Origin: a bacterium
GTDB taxonomy: Bacteria; Patescibacteriota; Minisyncoccia; Phycocordibacterales; JAUSIJ01
Length of the DNA: 8,493 nucleotides
Assembly: GCA_030647855.1 (NCBI GenBank)
Contig: JAUSIJ010000032.1
Location: 1-8,493, forward strand
Direction: 5' to 3'
The position numbers and the translations under genes are program-made. The notes beneath the pieces are model-generated. The model ran no database searches and was not told the DNA's origin. It saw only the letters and a program-made list of their open reading frames with translations. Shown here one piece after another: positions 1-5,239 of the stretch (positions within the stretch are counted from its first letter, which is position 1; the number at the start of each line of letters is the position of its first letter).

Positions 1-133
1 ACTGAAAAGAAGTCAGCTGTTCTTCGTTTTGATACCACGCCCACGAACCCACCGCGAAGGCCGCTATAATGGCTACAATAATAGTGAGCAGTTTGAAAGC
101 AGAGCGTGTATTGCGATTTCGTGTTTCCCCCAT
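1..133 (-). CDS. N-terminus of a membrane-anchored protein (partial)
   Basis: The frame opens with ATG at 133 and runs without a stop off the left edge, giving 44 residues. The product begins MGETRNRNTRSAFK, a basic stretch. A hydrophobic run of about 18 residues follows (LLTIIVAIIAAFAVGSWAW), and then the polar sequence YQNEEQLTSFQ. This is the layout of an uncleaved signal anchor, with the positive side in the cytoplasm and the rest of the protein outside. Nothing in the visible part identifies a family. There is no SD just before ATG 133. The strong AGGAGG at the end of nfo lies about 60 bases upstream and is not in a useful position. The gene is co-directional with nfo and starts 64 bases after the nfo stop. 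The frame and anchor are clear; the function is unknown. Confidence 0.6.
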   Translation of the reverse strand, partial: MGETRNRNTRSAFKLLTIIVAIIAAFAVGSWAWYQNEEQLTSFQ

Positions 134-169
134 GGAATAAGGGTAACCGTTCGCTATTAAAAGTCGGTG

Positions 170-189
170 AAAAGGGGGCGTTTGCTCCC
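170..189 (-). terminator. Weak possible terminator after nfo
   Basis: Read on the minus strand, GGGAGC and GCCCCC pair around an AAAC loop with one A-C mismatch, and TTTT follows. The hairpin lies just after the nfo stop. The stem is short and the T-run brief, so it could be chance. Confidence 0.25.
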
Positions 190-197
190 ATTACCTC

Positions 198-1046
198 CTA
201 ATCGATCAATGTGCGCAGTATGTCCAGATTTTTTTTGTCTGGGCCCTTGTCATCGAATCCGGGTGTTTCAATGATGAACGGAAGAGCTCGCAGTTTTTTA
301 TGGTTGAGAAGGAGCTTGAAGGTTGTGAGGCCGATCTTACCTTTGCCTATATTTTCATGACGATCTCGAAGCGACCCGAACGAATCTTTGCTGTCATTGG
401 TGTGTATGAGTTCCAGTTTAGGAAGACCTATAAGAGAGTCAAAGAGAGAAAGAAAGCCCTCGAGTTTTTTTTCGCTTGTAATGTCATAGCCCGCCGCGTG
501 TAGGTGGCATGTATCAAGACAGACTCGAAGGCGGCGATTGTTAACCGCCTTGATGATCCAGGCGATCTCCTCTATTCGCTTGCCTATCTTCCTCGTGCCT
601 GCATTTTCGATCATGAGTAAGGTGCTTTCCGGCGTTTGTCCAAGAATTGCCTTGAGATGTGAAATGAGTGCTCCGTGAGCGCTGTAGTCATCCCCTTCGG
701 CGTTGTTATTTTTCAGAGAGCCGAGGTGAACAATGCTGCCGCGGATGCCGATCGTATCGGCAAGTTTTAGTTCAGCCACAAGTGACTCTACCGACCGTTC
801 GCCAACGAGGCCGACTTGCGCCAAATTAATGAGGTAGGTCGAGTGAAAATAGACAGGGTCAATACCGAGTTCTCTCTTCCGTTTGATAAACGTCTCGGCT
901 TCTGGCGGGGCAATTTTAGGAAGCAGCCAGCGGCGAGGCGAAGTCGAAAAGATCTGCAGGCAGTTCGCCCCGATAACGCTCGCGCGTTCGAGAGCTTTGC
1001 TCATGCCTCCGGCTATTGATAGGTGTGCTCCTAATCTGTGACTCAT
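198..1046 (-). CDS. nfo: Endonuclease IV (AP endonuclease, Nfo family)
   Basis: This enzyme cuts DNA 5' to abasic sites and removes 3'-blocking groups during base-excision repair, using three metal ions in a TIM barrel. The 282-residue length matches the family (E. coli 285). All the metal ligands can be placed at near-identical positions: H68, H107, E147, D178 and H181 (in CLDTCHLHAAGYD), H215 (in IHTNDS), D228 and H230 (in DRHENIGKG), and E260 (in IIETPG). The N-terminus GAHLSIAGG is also typical. The ATG at 1046 is chosen because it puts GAHLS at residue 6, as in relatives. A GTG at 1073 would add nine residues of no family character. The gene lies 80 bp after the translesion polymerase on the same strand, so it may be read through from the SOS promoter or use its own weak promoter. 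The family call is essentially certain. Confidence 0.96.
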   Translation of the reverse strand: MSHRLGAHLSIAGGMSKALERASVIGANCLQIFSTSPRRWLLPKIAPPEAETFIKRKRELGIDPVYFHSTYLINLAQVGLVGERSVESLVAELKLADTIGIRGSIVHLGSLKNNNAEGDDYSAHGALISHLKAILGQTPESTLLMIENAGTRKIGKRIEEIAWIIKAVNNRRLRVCLDTCHLHAAGYDITSEKKLEGFLSLFDSLIGLPKLELIHTNDSKDSFGSLRDRHENIGKGKIGLTTFKLLLNHKKLRALPFIIETPGFDDKGPDKKNLDILRTLID

Positions 1047-1082
1047 GGTTCTCTGGTGCTGGCACTGTACCACAATTACTCA

Positions 1083-1112
1083 CTTATAATTATTGCCGAC
1101 GTAAGCGAGCAA
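1083..1112 (-). promoter_or_regulatory. Possible promoter for nfo
   Basis: On the minus strand TTGCTC (1107-1112) and TATAAG (1083-1088) are separated by 18 bp, in the 80-bp gap after the polymerase gene. The -10 matches 5 of 6 consensus bases and the -35 about 4 of 6. No GAAC-N4-GTTC box is seen here, so any transcription from it would not be under the SOS operator. Sequence-based guess only. Confidence 0.3.
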
Positions 1113-1126
1113 AATGAGAATGCCTT

Positions 1127-2434
1127 TTATTTTACCTTCCCCAAAAAAGGGATGTTCAGGTGCTGCCGCTTAGATTCACCTTTAAAAAGATGCCGACGGC
1201 GATCCGGAATACTGGCCCTTTCACCCGTATGCTGCGGTTCGGCCATAGCTACCGCGCTCGAGCCGACAAAAACCGTATGCTTGCCGTAGCGGCGATCGAG
1301 CATATCAATAGTATCAAATACAGTCCTCATTCCTTCTATTCTTCCTGTTTCGCCGAAGAGGTCAAGCGTGGCAGCTCCGCTTGCGACAAGCGACGAGAGC
1401 ACGACGCCTGTTGCCCGGTACCGAATCGTGCTCCGATATACTTTATCGAAATTATTTCCCACAATTTTTATTATTTCGGTAGGAACGGCAAGGGGCACCG
1501 CGAGGCAAAGCTCAAGTCCTTTATGACTAAATTCACTCGTGCGCAGATAAAAAGCCACCACCTTCGCTCTCATGCCGTGCTCGCGCGCTCTAATGCAGGC
1601 GTTTTCTATATTTTTTGAAAGCTGAGAAAAAACAAATGCACGGTCAGCCGTTGGCGGCGTAAATGTCCGGGACTTGATTATCGAACCGATGTCCCGACGG
1701 GGTGAAAGTTCGAGTTCCAAAACAAAGTCACCCCGAAGTTCCTGCCAAATCTCCCGATATGGTTTTGAAAACCGGCTCTGCTCAATCCATAATCTGTCCT
1801 TACTGGCAAAGTCAAGAGCGGTAATCACGCCGAGCTTATTTAGATAAGCGCTTGTAGATCCGCCGATTCCCCAGATCTTTCCAACAGGAAGATCCGCCAA
1901 AAACCGGTGAATCTTTTTTGCCGGGATTATCGTAAATCCGTCGGGTTTGGCAAATTTCGACGCGACTTTGGCAATAACTTTATTCGGCCCCAATCCCACG
2001 CTAAAGGTCATACCGAGGTCTCGCGCCAATTCTTTTTTTATGGCGGCGGCAATGTTTTCGTAGCTTGTCTTGTGGAGACGCCGCAGCCCCGTAAGATCGG
2101 CGAAGCACTCGTCAATACTGTACTCTTCGATAGTGGGCGTAAAGCGACGGACAATTTCGTACATGCGACGGGAATAAAGCGAATACGTTTCATAATCCGA
2201 CGGCAGGATGACGGCATCGGGACAAACGCGTCGTATCTCTCCTATAGGCATACCCCTTGTCACTCCACGCCGTTTTGCCTCATAGCTCATCGACGCGGCA
2301 ATGTTGCGCTCCTTACCCGTAACTACCGGCTTGCCGCGCAGGCGCGGGTTTCGCGCGACCTCACACGAAGCAAAAAAAGCATCACCGTCAACATGAAGAA
2401 TGGCTCGTGGGAACGAGCGCACGGAAAACTGCAT
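1127..2434 (-). CDS. Y-family translesion DNA polymerase (DinB/UmuC type)
   Basis: This error-prone polymerase copies past damaged bases. The palm has the catalytic carboxylates D16 in HVDGDAFFASCE and D108-E109 in YSIDECFADLTG. F21 sits at the usual steric-gate position against ribonucleotides. The motif normally reads DMDAFF; here glycine replaces methionine. SVGLGPNKVIAKVASKFAKPDG (about 145-166) is the conserved palm/thumb segment, and the little finger follows from about 250. ATLDLFGE (355-362) looks like a sliding-clamp binding motif of the QLxLF type. The 435-residue length and this internal motif placement resemble UmuC more than DinB (about 350), but the core also reads like Pol IV, so I do not choose a symbol. 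The protein ends with a basic tail and LNIPFLGKVK. The ATG at 2434 has no SD and lies 12 bases after the LexA-like stop, suggesting translational coupling. It is the third gene behind the SOS promoter at 3241-3270. Confidence 0.93.
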   Translation of the reverse strand: MQFSVRSFPRAILHVDGDAFFASCEVARNPRLRGKPVVTGKERNIAASMSYEAKRRGVTRGMPIGEIRRVCPDAVILPSDYETYSLYSRRMYEIVRRFTPTIEEYSIDECFADLTGLRRLHKTSYENIAAAIKKELARDLGMTFSVGLGPNKVIAKVASKFAKPDGFTIIPAKKIHRFLADLPVGKIWGIGGSTSAYLNKLGVITALDFASKDRLWIEQSRFSKPYREIWQELRGDFVLELELSPRRDIGSIIKSRTFTPPTADRAFVFSQLSKNIENACIRAREHGMRAKVVAFYLRTSEFSHKGLELCLAVPLAVPTEIIKIVGNNFDKVYRSTIRYRATGVVLSSLVASGAATLDLFGETGRIEGMRTVFDTIDMLDRRYGKHTVFVGSSAVAMAEPQHTGERASIPDRRRHLFKGESKRQHLNIPFLGKVK

Positions 2435-2446
2435 AGTACATGATAT

Positions 2447-3013
2447 TTAATATTTCCTAATAACGCCCTTCACAATAGCGGCAATGCGCAATCCTTCCGT
2501 CGGATAAATCGGCTTGTACTGTTTATTGGCTGGCTCAAGCCAAACTTTACCGCCGCGATCCCTAAAATACTTCATTGTCCATTCGCCATCCACTTCGGCA
2601 ATGACAATATCTCCGTCGCTCGCTTTCTCCGACCGCTCGGCGATAACGAGATCTCCTTTGGCGATATGCGCGTCAATCATTGAATCTCCGTCTACTTCGA
2701 GAAGATAGCTCGATTCTTTTTTTTCAATCAGGAAATCCTCGAGATTCATAGAATCCCGAAGCTCTTCTTCCGCCGGTGACGGAAATCCGGCCTTGACAAG
2801 ACCGAGGAGAGGTAACTCACTCTCAAGGCGTCTCGGCAGAAGCCTTCCGCTTTTGTCCTTGTCAACGATACCTTCATCAACGAGTTTTTGAACAAGTTTA
2901 TAGACGGCATTTTTTGAACGGAAGCCGAGGAGCGCCGCGATCTCACTGTAGGTCGGCATGCGTTTGTGGGCATGATAGAAGCTCGTGATTTTGCTTATGT
3001 AGTGTGTGTCCAT
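2447..3013 (-). CDS. lexA: LexA-type SOS repressor with UmuD-like self-cleaving domain
   Basis: This 188-residue protein should repress DNA-damage genes until RecA filaments trigger its self-cleavage. Residues 1-60 form a LexA-type winged helix (PTYSEIAALLGFRSKNAVYK, then VQKLVDEGIV). From about 67 comes an S24 peptidase domain. The cleavage site is A75-G76 in GLVKAGFPSPAEEE. The catalytic dyad is S111 in DGDSMIDAHI and K148 in VDGEWTMKYF. The cleavage region and the Ser region (GDSMID, GDIVIAEVDGE) resemble E. coli UmuD more closely than LexA, while the DNA-binding half is LexA-like. It could therefore be repressor, polymerase accessory subunit or both, as reported for Acinetobacter UmuDAb. 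The ATG at 3013 follows the upstream stop by three bases with no SD, so translation probably re-initiates there. The likely operator is the palindrome at 3246-3265, giving autoregulation. The family is secure; the dual role is inference. Confidence 0.93.
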   Translation of the reverse strand: MDTHYISKITSFYHAHKRMPTYSEIAALLGFRSKNAVYKLVQKLVDEGIVDKDKSGRLLPRRLESELPLLGLVKAGFPSPAEEELRDSMNLEDFLIEKKESSYLLEVDGDSMIDAHIAKGDLVIAERSEKASDGDIVIAEVDGEWTMKYFRDRGGKVWLEPANKQYKPIYPTEGLRIAAIVKGVIRKY

Positions 3014-3016
3014 AAT

Positions 3017-3214
3017 TTAAAAGAAACCGAGAAAGCTAAGACTCTGAAAAAAAGATCTCTGACGCCCCTTAATGCGACGAAGTTCGCGCAATAAAAATTT
3101 GTGCCGGCGCGCCTCGGCGAGATATGGTCTTCCCTCGACGATCTTGCGGTCGATGTTCGCATTGACGAGGCGGATTTTATTTTCAATGAGTTGTTCTACT
3201 TGGTGTTTGCTCAT
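3017..3214 (-). CDS. Small basic protein of unknown function, first gene of the SOS operon
   Basis: This 65-residue protein is not one I recognise. It is rich in Lys and Arg and predicted mostly helical. HQVEQLIENKIRLVNANIDR looks like one amphipathic helix, and the EARRHKFLLRELRRIKGRQR segment a second, very basic one. The hydrophobic-aromatic end is SFFQSLSFLGFF. There is no signal peptide or metal motif. The ATG at 3214 is preferred over a TTG at 3238, because the -10 box ends at 3241 and transcription should begin near 3234, downstream of the TTG. AGGA lies 14 bases before the ATG, too far to be a good SD. Its stop is three bases before the LexA-like start. Position first behind a damage-inducible promoter is the best evidence that it is real and acts in the SOS response. 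The basic helices would suit DNA, RNA or protein binding, but this is speculation. Confidence 0.72.
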   Translation of the reverse strand: MSKHQVEQLIENKIRLVNANIDRKIVEGRPYLAEARRHKFLLRELRRIKGRQRSFFQSLSFLGFF

Positions 3215-3240
3215 AGCGGTGCGCTTATTCCTATACAAGC

Positions 3241-3270
3241 AGTATAGGTGAACAATCGTTCACCTGTCAA
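3241..3270 (-). promoter_or_regulatory. SOS operon promoter
   Basis: On the minus strand a perfect -35 (TTGACA, 3265-3270) and a 5/6 -10 (TATACT, 3241-3246) are separated by 18 bp. The start of transcription should fall near 3234, about 20 bases before the ATG at 3214. The spacer is almost wholly a LexA-type palindrome, so repressor and RNA polymerase could not bind together. Confidence 0.85.
3246..3265. promoter_or_regulatory. LexA operator (SOS box, GAAC-N4-GTTC type)
   Basis: AGGTGAAC and GTTCACCT are perfect 8-base inverted arms around a 4-base centre (AATC on plus). The core GAAC-N4-GTTC (3250-3261) equals the SOS-box core known from Bacillus and other Gram-positive-type LexA proteins. 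It is not the CTG-N10-CAG type of E. coli. The palindrome reaches the last base of the -35 and the first base of the -10. The adjacent LexA-like repressor is the obvious binder, which would close a negative feedback loop. No second copy was seen in the window. Confidence 0.88.
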
Positions 3271-3284
3271 CCCCGTTAGGGGTT
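3269..3284. repeat. Inverted repeat touching the SOS -35 box
   Basis: AACCCC-GTTA-GGGGTT is a perfect 6-bp-arm palindrome directly upstream of, and sharing two bases with, the -35 of the SOS promoter. It lacks the T-run needed for a terminator on either strand. It may be a second regulator site or a chance GC-rich palindrome. Confidence 0.45.
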
Positions 3285-3340
3285 TAACACACATCACATA
3301 AACTTCGTCAAATGTTAACTCCCGATAACACCTAATATCA

Positions 3341-3367
3341 AGCTCTAAAATCATGTTAGATAGAGCT
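3341..3367. repeat. Inverted repeat upstream of the dUTPase gene
   Basis: AGCTCTA (3341-3347) and TAGAGCT (3361-3367) are perfect 7-base arms around a 13-base spacer. The repeat ends 21 bases before the proposed -35 of the dUTPase promoter. It could be an operator or simply a hairpin; no known site matches. Confidence 0.4.
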
Positions 3368-3387
3368 GCCGCTATTTCGAAAACCTC

Positions 3388-3418
3388 TTGCTTTTTTTTA
3401 AAAAATATGGAGTATAGA
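3388..3418 (+). promoter_or_regulatory. Possible dUTPase promoter
   Basis: TTGCTT (3388-3393) and TATAGA (3413-3418) are 19 bp apart across an A/T-rich spacer, 28 to 58 bases before the ATG at 3446. The spacing is longer than ideal, so this is tentative. No SOS box overlaps it. Confidence 0.35.
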
Positions 3419-3434
3419 GTAAACGTTCCTTTTC

Positions 3435-3441
3435 AAGGAGG
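3435..3441 (+). promoter_or_regulatory. Strong ribosome binding site fixing the dUTPase start
   Basis: AAGGAGG lies four bases before ATG 3446. An in-frame upstream ATG at 3353 has no such site and would add 31 residues lying across the probable promoter, so 3446 is chosen. Confidence 0.85.
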
Positions 3442-3445
3442 TACT

Positions 3446-4063
3446 ATGGGCGCCACTACCAAGCGCAGACCAATGGGGAAAGACCCCAGAATTCATCCCG
3501 CGGTTCGCATCTATGTGCTGCCAAACGGCAGAATGCCTGAACGCGGCAGCGATGGAGCTGTTGCCTTTGATGTCTTTGTCCGAGCCATTGTGGCACCACA
3601 TCTCGAACCGAACACACCACTTCGCAAGACGGTCTTCGACTTCAGGGAAAAGCCCTCGGGCTTTAACGGATATGTGAGGCTCCATCGTCCTAATCGAGAA
3701 GGACCCGAAGTGCTGGCATATATGCTCCCGCCAAAAGACTCAATCATCGTCGGCGTCGGGTTCATCGTCGAGATGCCTTTTCCGCTCTGCTATCTCGTGC
3801 TGCCAAAGAGCGGCCTCTCGACAGTGCAGGACATCCACATCATCAACGCGCCGGCTCCAGTTGATTCGGACTACCGTGGCGAAGCTGGAGTTCGTTTGGA
3901 AAACAGGAGTATTAATCCTTTCCCCATTTACCAAGGGCAAGCGATCGCTCAGATTCTTTTCACTCGGGCTATCATGCCAGACTTCGTCAGGAAAGAGCAC
4001 TACCTTGATCTCGCGCCTTCCCTGCGAGGCGCTCACGGCTTCGGTTCAACAACGAGCCGCTAG
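3446..4063 (+). CDS. dut: dUTPase (deoxyuridine triphosphate pyrophosphatase), long form
   Basis: This enzyme hydrolyses dUTP to dUMP and pyrophosphate, keeping uracil out of DNA and supplying dUMP for dTMP synthesis; relatives are trimers. All five family motifs can be placed in the 205 residues: motif 1 GAVAFDVFV (37-45, weak), motif 2 PKSGLS (120-125), motif 3 around APVDSDYRGE (137-146) with catalytic Asp D140 and the uracil-contacting Tyr Y143, motif 4 GQAIAQILF (164-172), and motif 5 RGAHGFGSTTSR (194-205) as the C-terminal arm over the phosphates. The usual length is about 150. The excess is a roughly 30-residue basic N-terminus and a longer stretch between motifs 1 and 2. dCTP deaminase is excluded by the dUTPase-style motifs 3 and 5. 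The gene diverges from the SOS operon and ends at its own terminator, so it is probably monocistronic. Together with nfo it fits uracil and AP-site avoidance. Confidence 0.92.
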   Translation: MGATTKRRPMGKDPRIHPAVRIYVLPNGRMPERGSDGAVAFDVFVRAIVAPHLEPNTPLRKTVFDFREKPSGFNGYVRLHRPNREGPEVLAYMLPPKDSIIVGVGFIVEMPFPLCYLVLPKSGLSTVQDIHIINAPAPVDSDYRGEAGVRLENRSINPFPIYQGQAIAQILFTRAIMPDFVRKEHYLDLAPSLRGAHGFGSTTSR

Positions 4064-4073
4064 CTCAAAAGTT

Positions 4074-4104
4074 ATCCCCCACCAACCGGTCGGGGGATTT
4101 TTTT
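4074..4104 (+). terminator. Rho-independent terminator after dut
   Basis: ATCCCCC (4074-4080) pairs with GGGGGAT (4092-4098) around an 11-base loop, and a run of seven T ends at 4104. It lies 11 bases after the dut stop. Confidence 0.9.
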
Positions 4105-4144
4105 CTAGAAAAAGACGCGCCTCAAACTGAGTGAAATGTAATAT

Positions 4145-4173
4145 AAAAAAGGCTGTGCACTTCTGCATCAGCC
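4145..4173 (-). terminator. Rho-independent terminator of the sigma-factor gene, containing its stop codon
   Basis: On the minus strand GGCTG-A-TGCA pairs with TGCA-CAGCC around a GAAG loop, with one bulged A, and TTTTTT follows. The TGA stop at 4170-4168 lies inside the 5' arm. It faces the dut terminator, insulating the two convergent units. Confidence 0.88.
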
Positions 4174-5157
4174 CTTAAGTTCAAAGGTGTGCCCGGTGAG
4201 CATCTCCAAATCTCGAATCTTTTCGAGCTTATCGGAGAGCCAGGCTTCGCCTTCGCGCACCGTATTTTTCCCCATGCGCCGCCAAACTTTAAGAATTCTC
4301 TGCCGTACGGCTTCTCGTGTCACTCCCGTTCTTTTCCTCACCTCATCATATGTGCGACAGACCAGGGAATCGTCAAAACCATAGCGGCTCTCAAAATCGA
4401 GCCGGCCTTCGGGGTTTACGATAATCTCTCTGATTGAGGAAATAAATTTTAAGAGCTCCTGGCAAGCGAGCTCGTATTCTTCCTCCGCCATTAGCACCTG
4501 CTCCGGCGTAAGTCCACCAGAGGGAAACGAGTACCGGCAACGCGGTGTCATTCGACCGCCGTCCTCTTCTGTATCGCCTCTCATGAGGGATTCCATGCTT
4601 CGCGGCCTTTTGATAAGAGGCATCAAGAGGACAATATGCTTCCGCTTGATTTCGGGATATCTCCCGAGAGTTGCGGATTCGATCTCATCAAGCGAAGGAA
4701 TTCTCCCCTTCTGCCCTTGGAGCTCGTAAACAATCATTCGGAGCTTCTGGAGCTTGTCATATGCCGAGTGAGGAATGGGTAGTGACTCTTCGATCTCCGG
4801 TTGAGCGCGACCGATTCCCTGCCGGATCCACCAATTCATGTAGGTGGTTATCTTGCCCTTACGCGGATCGAAAGCGCGCATGCCCCGCATCGCCCCTATG
4901 CTTCCCTCCTGAATATTATCGAGAAATTGATCGAGATCCTTACCGTTGCGGCTTCGGGAAACAACAAAGCGCAGATTATGCTCCACAAGCTTCATCTGAG
5001 CGCCCTTATTTCCGGCACGAGCTAAGCGCGATAGTTTTCGGATCTCCTTGTCAGAGAGAAGCGGAATCCTCGAAATATCGCGCAGGAAAAGCGAGAGGAT
5101 GCCGAGCGGTTTAGTTCTCGGAATCCTCTTCCGTTTTGGCTTGATTTTCGCTGCCAT
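4168..5157 (-). CDS. Divergent sigma-70 family RNA polymerase sigma factor
   Basis: This protein directs RNA polymerase to promoters. The 329 residues contain a basic N-terminus (1-16), region 1.2 (LGILSLFLRDISRIPLLSDK, 18-37) and region 2 (about 52-118) with NIQEGSIGAM, FDPRKGKITTY and WWIRQGIGRA, the -10 binding and melting part. Region 3 spans about 125-185. Region 4.2 is a helix-turn-helix at about 269-295 (TYDEVRKRTGVTREAVRQR) for the -35. Compared with housekeeping RpoD the region 2.1-2.2 linker is shortened, F-S-T-Y becomes I-T-T-Y, and region 1.1 is missing. About 34 residues follow region 4 (WLSDKLEKIRDLEML), where RpoD normally ends. It may be an alternative or group 2 sigma factor, or a fast-evolving principal one; this cannot be decided here. 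ATG 5157 has GGAGG at ideal spacing and is preferred to a TTG at 5175. It is last in the minus-strand run before the terminator. Confidence 0.9.
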   Translation of the reverse strand: MAAKIKPKRKRIPRTKPLGILSLFLRDISRIPLLSDKEIRKLSRLARAGNKGAQMKLVEHNLRFVVSRSRNGKDLDQFLDNIQEGSIGAMRGMRAFDPRKGKITTYMNWWIRQGIGRAQPEIEESLPIPHSAYDKLQKLRMIVYELQGQKGRIPSLDEIESATLGRYPEIKRKHIVLLMPLIKRPRSMESLMRGDTEEDGGRMTPRCRYSFPSGGLTPEQVLMAEEEYELACQELLKFISSIREIIVNPEGRLDFESRYGFDDSLVCRTYDEVRKRTGVTREAVRQRILKVWRRMGKNTVREGEAWLSDKLEKIRDLEMLTGHTFELKG

Positions 5158-5161
5158 ATAA

Positions 5162-5166
5162 CCTCC
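5162..5166 (-). promoter_or_regulatory. Ribosome binding site fixing the sigma-factor start
   Basis: On the minus strand GGAGG is followed by TTAT and ATG 5157. The TTG at 5175 lies upstream of this site and is therefore rejected as the start. Confidence 0.85.
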
Positions 5167-5239
5167 GCGGTTCAATGTACATGCTCATATCAAATTACCC
5201 CTAAAAAGGAATTTTTACCAGCTCCTCATAACATTTCCC

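Noticed and set aside
136..191. Alternative start (ATG 191) right after AGGAGG at the end of nfo
   Set aside because: Only two bases separate SD and ATG, and the frame differs from the one giving a clear membrane anchor; its product has no recognisable features.
1907..2443. 178-codon plus-strand frame opposite the polymerase gene
   Set aside because: Antisense shadow of a conserved gene; no start signals or family character.
3215..3238. TTG start adding eight residues to the small SOS protein
   Set aside because: It would lie upstream of the expected transcription start of the adjacent promoter.
3353..3445. Upstream in-frame extension of the dUTPase
   Set aside because: The added residues overlap the likely promoter and lack an SD, while ATG 3446 has AAGGAGG at good spacing.
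2447..4063. Prophage remnant, suggested by the LexA-like repressor plus dUTPase
   Set aside because: No integrase, structural, lysis or attachment sequences are seen, and the neighbours are cellular genes.
5158..5239. Terminator or promoter between the C39-like and sigma genes
   Set aside because: Only a weak AAAAA-TTCC-TTTTT palindrome and no convincing -35/-10 pair were found.
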